This document shows, piece after piece, positions 1 through 9,442 of a stretch of 28,680 nucleotides of DNA. This stretch comes from Nitrospira sp. UBA6493 (GTDB lineage Bacteria; Nitrospirota; Nitrospiria; Nitrospirales; Nitrospiraceae), in contig DJMJ01000023.1 in assembly GCA_002435325.1 (NCBI GenBank), positions 1 to 28,680 on the forward strand. Direction: 5' to 3'. The position numbers and the translations under genes are program-made. The notes beneath the pieces are model-generated. The model made no database searches and was not told the DNA's origin. It worked only from the letters and a program-made list of their open reading frames with translations. Numbering within the stretch: the first letter of the stretch is position 1; the number at the start of each line of letters is the position of its first letter.

Positions 1-513
1 GAAACCAAAAAGCCGAAAGTCATCGACGGCGGCGGGGACAACTTCACCGTCCTGGGCAAGGACGTCACGTTCAAAGGCGTCGTCCATTTCGAAGGGACCG
101 TCCAGCTCGACAGTTGCTTTGAAGGCGAGATCCACACCACCGACGTCCTCGTTGTCGGCGAGCATGCGGTCATCCGGGGCACGGTCTCCGTCGGCACGCT
201 CGTCAGCAGCGGGAAGATTCACGGCACCGTGGCGGCCTCCGATAAAGTGCAGCTCCTCAAATCCGCCGTGCAGATCGGCGACGTGCAGACCCCGCGGTTC
301 TCCATCGAAGAAGGCGCCTACTTCAGAGGGCTCACGGAAATGGGGCCCCGCCCGTCGGTGGACGAGTCCCCGGAGCAGCTCACCGCGCTCTCGGACCACT
401 CCCTGTGGCAGGACACGCACCCCCACCCGCTTGCGAAGAGTGAGTCAGACACCACACAGTTGGCCTACGACCAGGTACAGGATGAGCTGATTCGCCGCCC
501 CGTGCCGCGCTGA
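1..513 (+). CDS. Bactofilin (polymer-forming cytoskeletal protein), 5' truncated
   Basis: The frame is open from base 1 and ends at TGA 511-513, so about 170 C-terminal residues are visible and the start lies outside the window. The first about 95 residues form short beta-strand repeats with regularly spaced Gly and Val (for example FKGVVHFEGTVQ, FEGEIHTTDVLVVGEHAV, IRGTVSVGTL). This is the bactofilin right-handed beta-helix signature. Bactofilins assemble into membrane-associated filaments that position cell-wall or motility machinery. The last about 70 residues are Pro-, Asp- and Gln-rich and look disordered. It is the only long plus-strand gene and converges on the response regulator, with 79 bases between the two stops. 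Family call is confident; the specific role is unknown. Confidence 0.85.
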   Translation, partial: ETKKPKVIDGGGDNFTVLGKDVTFKGVVHFEGTVQLDSCFEGEIHTTDVLVVGEHAVIRGTVSVGTLVSSGKIHGTVAASDKVQLLKSAVQIGDVQTPRFSIEEGAYFRGLTEMGPRPSVDESPEQLTALSDHSLWQDTHPHPLAKSESDTTQLAYDQVQDELIRRPVPR

Positions 514-592
514 CCGGCTCAGCGAGAAATACATGGCATGCCGACATTAGGGCGAGGGGGGTTGGCTTACTTATGGCAGATGAATCCGCGCG

Positions 593-2041
593 CTACCCTT
601 CCTCTTCGTCGCTCTCATCGCGGGCCGAGGGAATACCGTAGCGTTTACACTTTTCCCAGAGCGCTTTTCGGGAGAGGCCGAGGATTTTTGACGCGGTCGT
701 CCGGCTGCCTTCCACCCGCTCCAGCACGGAGAGAATGTACTCTTTCTCAAACCCTTCCCGCGCGGTCGAAAGCGCGGTGAGCGGCACATCTTTTTTCTTC
801 CCCCCGCAGCTGAGCCCTTCGTTGCAAAACCCGCAGGACTCTTGCGGCTCTCCGCCCAAGTACGGGCAGGTTTGAAACCCGCACAGATCTGCCGGCTGAA
901 TCGGCTCCCGGTCGCGCCCCAGCGCCACCGCCCGTTCAACCATATTTTCAAGCTCCCGGACATTCCCCGGATAGGAATAACGCAACAGCAGCTCACGTGC
1001 CGGCTGAGAAAATCCTCGCAGCTTTTTGCCCATTTTCTCCGAACAAGTCTGCAACACATGATCGGCGATCACCGCAATATCCTCCTGCCGTTCGCGCAAA
1101 GGTGGCACCACCACCTGAACCACGTTCAACCGGTAGAACAGATCGTCGCGAAAACGCCCCGCCGCAACTTCTTTGCGCAAGTCTTTCTGCGTGGCACAGA
1201 CCAGCCGCACATCCACATCGATGGTTTGGTTGCTGCCAACCCGCTCAAACTTCCGCTCTTGCAGCACGCGCAACAATTTGACCTGCACGATGGGAGAAAT
1301 CTCCCCGATTTCATCCAGGAAGAGCGTCCCGCGATTGGCCATTTCAAACCGGCCTCGCCGCTGGCGCAACGCGCCCGTAAAAGCGCCCTTTTCATGACCG
1401 AACAGCTCCGCCTCTAAGAGGGTTTCAGGCAAGGCGGCACAGCTCACTTTGATCAGCGGATAGTCCCGGCGGGGGCTATTCTGATGCACCGCGTTGGCGG
1501 CCAGCTCTTTTCCCGTGCCACTCTCGCCCAAGATGAGCACCGTGGAATCCGTTGCTGCGACCATCTTGATTTTCTCCAGCACCGCACGCATTCGCGTATT
1601 CGCACCAAGAATTCCGCCGAAGCTGAATTTATTCTCCAGAGTGGCCTTGAGGTCCTGATTCTCTTTACGCAGAGCTACCACCGTACCAGCCCGTTCCACG
1701 ATCAAGAGCAGCTCGTCCATATTGAACGGCTTGGTAATGTAATCGAATGCCCCCAATTTCATGGCGCCCACCGCCGTCTCGACGGACCCGTGCGCGGTAA
1801 TCACCACGACTTCGGTCTGCGCCCTGGCCTCCTTAGCGGCCTTGAGCACTGCCAGCCCATCGGCGCCGGGAAGCCGAAGATCCGTGATCAAAAGGTCGAA
1901 CTCGCGCTGCCGCACCTGCTCGACGCCCTCAGTGCCGGTCGCCGCTGCGGTCACCTCATGACCGACGGCTTCGAGCGCATCCACGATGGACAGCCGCATC
2001 AAAGGTTCGTCATCGACAATCAGAATCGTCATCGGCATCAT
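593..2041 (-). CDS. Sigma-54-dependent response regulator, NtrC/AtoC type, with Cys-rich linker
   Basis: 482 residues. The receiver domain has the acidic pair D10/D11, phospho-acceptor D54, T82 and K104. The AAA+ domain has Walker A GESGTGKE at 172-179, the sigma-54 contact loop GAFTGA at 219-224 and Walker B GTLFLDE at 238-244. A Fis-type helix-turn-helix covers about 430-475. Such proteins open sigma-54 promoters after phosphorylation. The start ATG overlaps the sensor kinase stop as ATGA, so the two are translationally coupled and almost certainly partners. Odd feature: between the AAA+ domain and the HTH lies a cluster C387, C392, C403, C406, C412 that could bind a metal or an iron-sulfur centre. 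The target genes are not evident; I saw no clear -24/-12 element in the upstream gaps I read. Confidence 0.93.
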   Translation of the reverse strand: MMPMTILIVDDEPLMRLSIVDALEAVGHEVTAAATGTEGVEQVRQREFDLLITDLRLPGADGLAVLKAAKEARAQTEVVVITAHGSVETAVGAMKLGAFDYITKPFNMDELLLIVERAGTVVALRKENQDLKATLENKFSFGGILGANTRMRAVLEKIKMVAATDSTVLILGESGTGKELAANAVHQNSPRRDYPLIKVSCAALPETLLEAELFGHEKGAFTGALRQRRGRFEMANRGTLFLDEIGEISPIVQVKLLRVLQERKFERVGSNQTIDVDVRLVCATQKDLRKEVAAGRFRDDLFYRLNVVQVVVPPLRERQEDIAVIADHVLQTCSEKMGKKLRGFSQPARELLLRYSYPGNVRELENMVERAVALGRDREPIQPADLCGFQTCPYLGGEPQESCGFCNEGLSCGGKKKDVPLTALSTAREGFEKEYILSVLERVEGSRTTASKILGLSRKALWEKCKRYGIPSARDESDEEEG

Positions 2042-5000
2042 AATACCCGCTCCATCGGCTCCCGTTCACGCGAGACCGGCAGGCAGAGAGTAAAAACCGT
2101 GCCCTTCCCGACTTCGCTCTCCACCAGAATCTTACCGCCATGCCGCTCGACAATGCCAAGACTGACTGACAGCCCCAACCCCGTCCCTTCGCCCTGGCCC
2201 TTGGTCGTAAAGAACGGATCGAAGATTTTGGGCAGCACCGAGGCCGGAATCCCGGCCCCTGTATCACGGATCTCCACCATGCAAATTCCCTCTTCCACCC
2301 AGGTCCTGATGGAAAGCACGCCGCCCTCCTTCATCGCCTGCACGGCATTCAAAATGAGATTCATCAGCACTTGCTCGATCATATGCCGGTCGATCATGAC
2401 GCTGGGCAACGTCATTCCCAGCGACGTTTCAAGCGCAATCCGGTTGGGCGCGAACAAATGGTTCGTCAACACGAGCACGCGCTCGATCACGGCGTTGATC
2501 TCCGCCAAGGCAAATTCGGGCTGATGCTGCTGCGAAAAGTCGAGCAACTGCCGCACAATTTTTTGGACACGGCGAAGCCCGTCTTCCATCGAGGCAAGAT
2601 ATTCCTCGCGCCGGGCCGGCGGAATCGTCCCCTTGCCGAGGTTATACAGACAGTTGAGGATGCCTCCGAGCGGGTTGTTGATTTCATGCGCCACGCCGGC
2701 AGCCAGCTTCCCCACTGAGGCCAGCTTCTCCGAGCTCCTGATCTGCTGCTCCAGCTTCTTCGTGTCCGTCATGTCTCGGGCGATGCCGAGCACACCCAGA
2801 ATTTCGCCATCCACCCCATGTAGGGGGGAGACGCTGACCATCACGGACCGGGCCTCTCCGATGCGCGTGAGCACCTCCACTTCATAGACCTGTTTCGCGC
2901 CGATATCGAGCGTGCTCTTGAGGCGGCGGCCACGATGGCGCTTTGACAAGAGCGATAGATAGGGCCGGCCCAGCAAATCCTCTTTCCGATACCCCCATGC
3001 CTCGATCTTGCTGTTGACGTAAGTGAAGCGCTGCTCGTTGTCCAGGGTATAAATGACATCGTTCGCGTTTTCGAGGAGATTTTCCAGATACTGTTTGGTC
3101 TCTTCGATTTCCTTCGTGCGCTCCCGCACCTTCACTTCCAACTCTTCGCGGTACGACTGAAGCTGCCGCTCCATCCGTTTGCGGTCGGTGATGTCGCGCA
3201 GCTGCACCATGGCCAGCGGCGCTTCGTCGGAACCGACGCGAATCAAGTCCATCTCCACCGGCATTTCGACACCGGCCGCATTCTTGACGGCGATTTCATG
3301 CGTGGGCACCTGTCGTTGCCCCCCAGCCAGTTCCAACAACAACGCACGGACGCCGTCATGAAACGCGGGCAGCACCACCTCGAAAATGCTTCGCCCGACA
3401 ACCGACGATTCGGAATAGCCGAGCGCCTGCTCCTCCCGCTTATTCACGGCCACCACAGTGCCCTGCCGATCCACCATAAAGACCGAATCGGCCACCAGGT
3501 CGAAAAGAGCCTTATAGCGCGCCTGGGATGCAACCAGCTGTTCCGTCCGCTCGGAAACGGCTACTTCCAGCTTGTTGGTGTACTGTTGCAACTGCCGCTC
3601 CAATTGATGCCGCTCGGTGACATCCCGCACAAAGGCGCGCGTATGAACGACTCCTCCGCTCCCCTGATCGAACAGCGCCGTAGCATGGATCTCGACGTCA
3701 ATCGGGCGGCCGTCCTTGGCAAGAAACACTGTTTCGATCGTATTGCGCCCCCTAGCCATCAACCGTTCGAGGTAACTGAGGACTTGCCCACCCTGATCTT
3801 CAGGCACCAGCTCCCAGAGCCGCATCGTCAGCATCTCATCGAGCGTATAGCCCAGTTTTTCAAGACCCGTCTGGTTCACATGCACGAAGCGCCCCGTCCG
3901 ATCCAGCTGGTAAATCATTTCCGGCGAGTGTTCGATCAAATCACGATATTTCTCCTCCAGCCGGCGTACGTCGTCCATCTGCGCTTCAATCTGCGCAAAG
4001 GATAATTTGAGATTCCCGGCCATGCGATTGAAGGCCTCGGCTAGATCCTCGATCTCGTCTCCGGTCTTGATCTGTAACTGCTGATCAAGCCGCCCACTGC
4101 CGATTTCCTGCACTCCATCGTGTAAGGCCTTGATCGGTCGGGCAATCCGTCTAGCGACAATCAGCCCCGTTCCCCACAACGCGGCGAAAACCAAGACGCC
4201 ATAGAGCAAAGTCTTGCCGACAAGACTGCCCAGCGGTGCATAGGTCTCTTCCGGATCCTGCCGGACGACGGTCACCCACTGCTTGCCGCCCATGCTGCCC
4301 GGCGCGAGCGGCTCACTGAAGCGCACGGGAGAAAAACCGATCAGCGCATCGCGGCTGCCGTGTGAATCGTCCTGCGTCAGCGCCCAGCCCGGTTTATCCT
4401 GGGCGATCGTCCGGATCAGATCCGAATTCACCGTATGTTCCTCGGGAGACAGGATCGGGCAAATGAGCGGCGCCCCGTCCGTGCTGAAAAGCATGGCATG
4501 GCCGGATGACCCGATCGCCACTTCGGAAATGGAGTGAAACAACGTATCGCGCCGGAGCAGAATCGTCACGGCGCCGATGACGCCGCGCTTCCCATCTTCA
4601 ACAATCGGCACCGCCACCACCACCACATGGGTGCCGAAACCAGGATCGAAGGCAATATCGCTCACATAAGGATGAGACACCTGCGATTTCACCACCGCCG
4701 TCCACCAGGGCGTCTTGCCATAGTAGTACTCGACCTGGGGAATAGAGCTCACCACCAACGCCCCGCGCGCGTCCGTGACGAGAATTCCCACATAGTCTGA
4801 TTTGCGGATGTCATGCCAGCGGATGAGATAGTTCGTGACGATGCGATTTATGAACAGCGGGAACTCGCTCCGCTTATCGCGCTGCCGCCACCGCTGCTGC
4901 CAATCCGTGATGATCGTCTCGATGGCGCGGTCGTCCTTGCCCTCATAGGTCCGATTCGATTCCGTGACGGCAGTGCGGAGGAACGGCGTGGTGGCAAGCT

Positions 5001-5217
5001 GCTGCGCTTCGTTGATCCCGCGCGTGACATGCATCTCGATGCGGCGGGATGCTTCGACCGCCACTTCCTTGAAGCTGCCGCCGATCGTTTCGCGCAGAGC
5101 GCGTCGTTCTTCGAGATAGCTGAGAAACAGAGAGAGGCCGAGCGGGAGCAGACCGACCATCACGATCGCCGTGATGATCTTATGCTGGAGGCTGTGAGAC
5201 CGACTCCAGAATGCCAT
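2038..5217 (-). CDS. Membrane sensor histidine kinase (Cache-HAMP-PAS x3-HisKA-HATPase)
   Basis: 1059 residues. TM helix 1 is at about 14-32, followed by a periplasmic Cache-like sensor of about 300 residues and TM helix 2 at about 340-358. HAMP follows at about 360-412, then three PAS domains starting near 430 (YRDLIEHSPEMIY), 565 (YKALFDLVADSVF) and 705 (YLENLLENANDVIY). The HisKA box contains GVAHEINNP with phospho-His844. The ATPase domain has the N box LMNLILNAVQAM near 953, G1 DTGAGIP and G2 GTGLGLS. It would autophosphorylate in response to a periplasmic small ligand or redox state and pass phosphate to the coupled regulator at 593-2041. The start ATG follows secF by 79 bases with no strong ribosome site, so an upstream alternative start is possible. 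The ligand cannot be told from sequence. Confidence 0.93.
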   Translation of the reverse strand: MAFWSRSHSLQHKIITAIVMVGLLPLGLSLFLSYLEERRALRETIGGSFKEVAVEASRRIEMHVTRGINEAQQLATTPFLRTAVTESNRTYEGKDDRAIETIITDWQQRWRQRDKRSEFPLFINRIVTNYLIRWHDIRKSDYVGILVTDARGALVVSSIPQVEYYYGKTPWWTAVVKSQVSHPYVSDIAFDPGFGTHVVVVAVPIVEDGKRGVIGAVTILLRRDTLFHSISEVAIGSSGHAMLFSTDGAPLICPILSPEEHTVNSDLIRTIAQDKPGWALTQDDSHGSRDALIGFSPVRFSEPLAPGSMGGKQWVTVVRQDPEETYAPLGSLVGKTLLYGVLVFAALWGTGLIVARRIARPIKALHDGVQEIGSGRLDQQLQIKTGDEIEDLAEAFNRMAGNLKLSFAQIEAQMDDVRRLEEKYRDLIEHSPEMIYQLDRTGRFVHVNQTGLEKLGYTLDEMLTMRLWELVPEDQGGQVLSYLERLMARGRNTIETVFLAKDGRPIDVEIHATALFDQGSGGVVHTRAFVRDVTERHQLERQLQQYTNKLEVAVSERTEQLVASQARYKALFDLVADSVFMVDRQGTVVAVNKREEQALGYSESSVVGRSIFEVVLPAFHDGVRALLLELAGGQRQVPTHEIAVKNAAGVEMPVEMDLIRVGSDEAPLAMVQLRDITDRKRMERQLQSYREELEVKVRERTKEIEETKQYLENLLENANDVIYTLDNEQRFTYVNSKIEAWGYRKEDLLGRPYLSLLSKRHRGRRLKSTLDIGAKQVYEVEVLTRIGEARSVMVSVSPLHGVDGEILGVLGIARDMTDTKKLEQQIRSSEKLASVGKLAAGVAHEINNPLGGILNCLYNLGKGTIPPARREEYLASMEDGLRRVQKIVRQLLDFSQQHQPEFALAEINAVIERVLVLTNHLFAPNRIALETSLGMTLPSVMIDRHMIEQVLMNLILNAVQAMKEGGVLSIRTWVEEGICMVEIRDTGAGIPASVLPKIFDPFFTTKGQGEGTGLGLSVSLGIVERHGGKILVESEVGKGTVFTLCLPVSREREPMERVL

Positions 5218-5296
5218 GAGGTGGGCCCATCCGGGCGCGTGATGATCTGACTGGGGAGCCCCGCCGAGGCGGCGAGACTCCCTGGGAATTGCCGTG

Positions 5297-6214
5297 CTAA
5301 CCCCGCTTCATCATACGTCCGGCCGCGCCAGGCCAGACCAACAACAACGGGCTGGCGACAAACACCGACGAATAGGTGCCGAAGATCACGCCCCACAACA
5401 GCGCCAGCGAGAAATCGTGCAGGACTTCGCCGCCCGCCAAGGTCAACGGAATCAACACCAGCACGACGGTCAAGCTTGTCACAATCGTCCGGCTCAACAC
5501 CTGATTCACCGCGCCGTTGATCGTGGCCTCCTCCGACTCACGACGGCGCAGGCGAAGGTTTTCTCTGATCCGGTCGAACACCACGACTGTATCGGTCATC
5601 GAGTAGCCCGCCAAGGTCAAGAGGGCCGTCACGACCAAGAGGGTGATTTCTTTGTCCAGTACATAGAACGCGCCCAGCACCGCCAGCACGTCATGGAACG
5701 TGGCCAGCGCCGCCGCCACGCCGAACCGCAGCTCGAATCGCATCGCAATGTAGAGAATAATGCCCACAAACGAGATGACGACGGCGATCAGCGCATCTTC
5801 CTGCAACTTTTTCCCGATTGTCGGCCCGATCTCGGTCGACGCATCGACGACGAACTTGTTGTTGGGGAAGTCTTTCGTGAAGACCGCCATCACCCGTTCC
5901 GCCGTCTTTTCTTCGATAGTCGTGGAGGCCTTCACACGGACCAGCAGCTTGTTCTCCTGCCCGAACTCTTGCAGTTCGGCATTGCTCACCCCGTTTGCGT
6001 CCAGCGCCTGCCGGGCTTCGTCGATCCGGATCGGCTGCTCGAATTTCAGTTGCACGGCGGTTCCCCCGGCGAAATCGATGCCGAGGTTTGCCGAGCCGCG
6101 GGCAATCTGCACGACGGCGATCAGCCCAAGCAAGACCATGACGCCAGAAAAAAGAAACGCAATTTTGCGCTTCCCCATGAAATCGAAATTGGTTTTCCCC
6201 AGGATCTCTAACAT
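5297..6214 (-). CDS. secF: Protein-export membrane protein SecF
   Basis: 305 residues, the usual SecF length. The N-terminal helix is followed by the conserved GIDFAGGTAVQLKF segment, the periplasmic domain, and five further helices containing YSMTDTVVVFDRIREN, the SecD/F signature. With SecD and YajC it forms the accessory complex that uses the proton-motive force to pull preproteins through SecYEG. It starts 9 bases after secD, as in most bacteria. After the stop there is an imperfect GC hairpin (about 5252-5286) with no T-run, so read-through into the sensor kinase is possible. Confidence 0.97.
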   Translation of the reverse strand: MLEILGKTNFDFMGKRKIAFLFSGVMVLLGLIAVVQIARGSANLGIDFAGGTAVQLKFEQPIRIDEARQALDANGVSNAELQEFGQENKLLVRVKASTTIEEKTAERVMAVFTKDFPNNKFVVDASTEIGPTIGKKLQEDALIAVVISFVGIILYIAMRFELRFGVAAALATFHDVLAVLGAFYVLDKEITLLVVTALLTLAGYSMTDTVVVFDRIRENLRLRRRESEEATINGAVNQVLSRTIVTSLTVVLVLIPLTLAGGEVLHDFSLALLWGVIFGTYSSVFVASPLLLVWPGAAGRMMKRG

Positions 6215-6223
6215 GCGCGCTCC

Positions 6224-7867
6224 TTAGATGCTGAGAGTCTCGACTTTCGTCCGTTGGTTGAGGGCATCGAAGATGACCTTCGTACCCACCAAGGCCGTAA
6301 ACAGGTTAATGGCAATGCCCAAGCACAGGGTGACGGCAAATCCCTTGATCGGCCCCGTGCCGAATAAGAACAACGCGACGCCGGTGATTAAGGTCGTCAC
6401 GTGCGAGTCGATGATCGTCAGCAAGGCCTTGTTGTACCCGCCATCCACCGCGAGGCGGACGCCCTTGCCAAGGCGCAACTCTTCACGAATACGCTCGAAG
6501 ATCAGCACGTTGGAATCGACGCCCATGCCGATGGTCAGCACAATGCCGGCGATACCCGGTAATGTCAGCGTCGCATTCAAGGCTGACAATGCGCCCAACA
6601 AACACACGAGGTTGAGCATCAGCGCGAAGTCCGCAATGGCGCCGGACAGACGGTAATAGATGATCATGAACACCACGACTATGGCGCCTGCAAAGAGCGT
6701 CGACTGCACGCCCTTATCGATAGAGTCCTGCCCGAGCGACGGGCCGACGGTCAGGTCTTGAATGATTTTGAGCGGCGCCGGCAGCGCGCCCGCGCGCAGG
6801 ACGATCGCCAGGTCGCTGGCCTCCTGCGTGCTGAAGGTGCCGGTGATCTGCGCCCGTCCGCCGGTGATGCGCTCTTGAATCACCGGAGCGGAATAGATCG
6901 TATTGTCGAGCACCACGGCCATCCGCTTCTTCACGTTCTCGCCGGTAATGCGCTCGAATTCACGGCCGCCTTTGCCGTCGAACGTAATGGACACATAGGG
7001 GTCGTTGAACTGGCCGATCGACACGCGGGCATCGCTCAACACATCGCCGGTCAGCATGACCCGCTTCTTCACGAGATAGGGAACCCGGAACTCCCGTCCG
7101 GTCTCTTTCTCAAACACCCGCTCGAAGAGGATCTGATCGCCCTCGGGGATTTTAGCCTCGAACTGCCTGACGGTCTCGGCTTCTTTTTCCTTCGGGATAC
7201 GGGCCGGGAAATCTATCTTCATCTGGTTGTCTTCGTCGAGCATCTTGAACTCGAGCAAGGCGGTTTCCTTGATGAGATCCTTCGCCCGCTTCGGCTCTTT
7301 GACGCCCGGCAATTGCACGACGATCTGCTTGAGCCCCTGACGCTGGACCAGCGGTTCCGACACGCCGAACTGATCGATGCGGTTCCGGATGGTTTCCAGG
7401 GCCTGATTGATCGCGGAATCCTTGATGCGCTTGATCTCGGTGTCGCGCAGCTCCCAGACGACCGTATTGGCCGAACCGGCCGCCTCGACCTCGAAGAAGG
7501 TGGGGTACTCATCGAGCAGCTTCTGCACCTGCGCCTTTAGTTCTCCATTGGCGAACTGAATGGTAACCTGCTGCGGCGCGGTCCGCTTGACCGATTCAGC
7601 CGGGATTTTTTTATCGACCAACAAATCCTGGAGGGAATTGACGGATCGATCGACGGCGATTTCCACCGCACGATCTTCATCGACCTCCATCACCATGTGA
7701 ATGCCGCCTTGAAGGTCCAGCCCCAGAGTAATGCCCTTGTCCGGAAAGACCTTGCGCGCCCAATCAGGCAAGGCCTGATAGAGCGGCTTGTATGACGGCA
7801 GGAAGAACACCACCGACAGCACCAGTACCAACGCGAGTAACGCAAACCGCCCGCTCACTTTTTTCAT
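6224..7867 (-). CDS. secD: Protein translocase subunit SecD
   Basis: 547 residues, within the normal SecD range. There is one N-terminal membrane helix, then the D1 motif GLDLQGGIHMVMEV at about 48-61, a large periplasmic P1 domain, and a C-terminal block of helices with GMGVDSNVLIFERIREEL. This is the RND-like conserved segment with the Asp and Arg used in proton coupling. It works with SecF in late steps of Sec export, which the exported cytochromes encoded here would need. It lies 32 bases after yajC and 9 before secF; the yajC-secD-secF order is canonical. Confidence 0.97.
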   Translation of the reverse strand: MKKVSGRFALLALVLVLSVVFFLPSYKPLYQALPDWARKVFPDKGITLGLDLQGGIHMVMEVDEDRAVEIAVDRSVNSLQDLLVDKKIPAESVKRTAPQQVTIQFANGELKAQVQKLLDEYPTFFEVEAAGSANTVVWELRDTEIKRIKDSAINQALETIRNRIDQFGVSEPLVQRQGLKQIVVQLPGVKEPKRAKDLIKETALLEFKMLDEDNQMKIDFPARIPKEKEAETVRQFEAKIPEGDQILFERVFEKETGREFRVPYLVKKRVMLTGDVLSDARVSIGQFNDPYVSITFDGKGGREFERITGENVKKRMAVVLDNTIYSAPVIQERITGGRAQITGTFSTQEASDLAIVLRAGALPAPLKIIQDLTVGPSLGQDSIDKGVQSTLFAGAIVVVFMIIYYRLSGAIADFALMLNLVCLLGALSALNATLTLPGIAGIVLTIGMGVDSNVLIFERIREELRLGKGVRLAVDGGYNKALLTIIDSHVTTLITGVALFLFGTGPIKGFAVTLCLGIAINLFTALVGTKVIFDALNQRTKVETLSI

Positions 7868-7899
7868 GTCCCCGCCACCCTCTCTTGTCTTGGACTCAG

Positions 7900-8232
7900 C
7901 TACTCTTTCTCGTCGTCATCCGCACGCAACTTGGCAATATGCTCTTTTTGAATCTTGATCTTCGTATTGTCGGCCACCTGCAGCGTCACGGTCTCTTTCC
8001 CGAGATTCGTGATGGTGCCCCAAATGCCGGAGGCCGTGATGATCTTGTCGCCTTTTTTCAAGTCATCCAACATCGCCTTCTGCGCTTTTTGCCGCTTCTG
8101 TTGCGGCAAAATGAGCAAGAAATAAAAAATCACAAAAATCAGGACAAACGGCACCAGCGATAGCAAGGTCCCTGAACTGGACCCTCCGCCGCCACCAAGC
8201 CCCTGCGCCCATGCTACTGACGCCATCACCAT
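7900..8232 (-). CDS. yajC: Preprotein translocase subunit YajC
   Basis: 110 residues. A Gly/Ser-rich N terminus leads into one membrane helix (PFVLIFVIFYFLLILPQQ), followed by the family's basic segment KRQKAQKAMLDDLKKGD and a small beta domain containing TITNLGKETVTLQV. YajC binds SecDF. It sits between tgt and secD, the standard arrangement. Two ATGs six bases apart (8232 and 8226) can both serve as start; the second gives a slightly shorter leader. Confidence 0.95.
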   Translation of the reverse strand: MVMASVAWAQGLGGGGGSSSGTLLSLVPFVLIFVIFYFLLILPQQKRQKAQKAMLDDLKKGDKIITASGIWGTITNLGKETVTLQVADNTKIKIQKEHIAKLRADDDEKE

Positions 8233-8258
8233 GTCGCTGCGCTCCTTTTCATCATGCC

Positions 8259-9425
8259 TTAATCCAACCCGGTCCGGCGGTAATCGTCGACGCCATCTCG
8301 AGTGTCCCCGTTCGGCAGCGCCGTCGCGCGCGCCCGGTAAAACTCATCACGCAACGCGAGAAACGTCCCGCGCTCGATCGACGACCGAATACGCTGCATC
8401 AAATCTGCAAAATACCAGAGATTGTGGATGGTATTTAGCCTCGACCCTAACATTTCTTTCACATTGAACAAGTGATGCAAATACGCCCGCGAGTACCGCT
8501 TGCAGACCGGACATCCGCAATCGGGATCGATGGGCCGCTCATCCCGCGTATATTGCGCCTGCTTGATCGACACTCGGCCAAACCCGGTAAAGAGCCAGCC
8601 GGTCCGGCCATGCCTGGACGGCACCACGCAATCGAACAAATCAATACCGCGGGCCACCCCCTCGATCAAATCCTCCGGCAAACCAACCCCCATGAGATAC
8701 CGCGGCTTGGCTTCCGGCAGTTCGGGAGCAGTGGTATCCAGCATGGCATACATATCCGCCTTGCTTTCCCCGACTGACAGCCCGCCGATGGCATACCCTT
8801 CAAAATCGAGTGCGACCAGCTCCTGCGCTGAGCGCCGCCGAAGATCAGCCTCCAATCCGCCTTGGACGATGCCAAAGAGAGCCTGATCGGTCCGTCTGCG
8901 GCTCCCTTGGCAACGTTTGGCCCATTCGGTCGTCCGACGCACCCCTTCTTGAATCGCCTCGCGCGAAGCCGGCAAGGCCACACATTGATCGAAGGCCATG
9001 ATGATATCGGCGCCAAGCGCCTCTTCGATCCCGATCGCGGTTTCCGGCGTAATAAAATGGGTCGATCCATCGATATGCGATTGAAACGTCACGCCATCAT
9101 CGGTGATCTTGCACAATTTCGCCAGGCTGAAGATTTGAAACCCGCCGCTGTCCGTCAAAATCGCGCCGGGCCAGCCGGTGAAGGCATGCAGACCGCCCAA
9201 TTCGGCGACCACTTTGTGCCCGGGCCGCAGGTATAGATGATACGCGTTATTGAGCATCAGCCGGAACCCCAGGTTCTGTAAATCATCCGGCTCCAGCCCC
9301 TTGACCGGCCCCAACGATCCCACCGGCATGAACGCCGGGGTTTCAATAACGCCCCGCGCCGTGCGCAGCTGTCCGAGCCGTGCCTTCGTCTGCCTGTCTT
9401 GTTGCCTGAGCGTGAACTGAATCAT
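8259..9425 (-). CDS. tgt: Queuine tRNA-ribosyltransferase (TGT)
   Basis: 388 residues. The enzyme exchanges guanine-34 for preQ1 in tRNAs with GUN anticodons, in queuosine synthesis. The base pocket DSGGFQIFSL holds D92; the nucleophile is D265 in FDCVVPSRHGR; the zinc site is C303, C305, C308 and H334. All catalytic and zinc residues are present. Only 17 bases separate it from argS and 26 from yajC, so it is probably co-transcribed with both. The tgt-yajC-secD-secF order is widespread in bacteria. Confidence 0.97.
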   Translation of the reverse strand: MIQFTLRQQDRQTKARLGQLRTARGVIETPAFMPVGSLGPVKGLEPDDLQNLGFRLMLNNAYHLYLRPGHKVVAELGGLHAFTGWPGAILTDSGGFQIFSLAKLCKITDDGVTFQSHIDGSTHFITPETAIGIEEALGADIIMAFDQCVALPASREAIQEGVRRTTEWAKRCQGSRRRTDQALFGIVQGGLEADLRRRSAQELVALDFEGYAIGGLSVGESKADMYAMLDTTAPELPEAKPRYLMGVGLPEDLIEGVARGIDLFDCVVPSRHGRTGWLFTGFGRVSIKQAQYTRDERPIDPDCGCPVCKRYSRAYLHHLFNVKEMLGSRLNTIHNLWYFADLMQRIRSSIERGTFLALRDEFYRARATALPNGDTRDGVDDYRRTGLD

Positions 9426-9442
9426 GCCGTGATCGTCTGTCG

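Noticed and set aside
1484..2524. 346-codon plus-strand open frame across the regulator and kinase
   Set aside because: It spans the junction of two well-supported minus-strand genes and has no domain pattern or ribosome site.
5252..5286. GC hairpin after secF as a terminator
   Set aside because: Stem is broken and no T-run follows on the minus strand, so termination is not supported.
5294..6211. Long plus-strand open frame exactly antisense to secF
   Set aside because: It mirrors the secF frame, its product is rich in Arg, His and Gln without any family pattern, and secF on the other strand is unmistakable.
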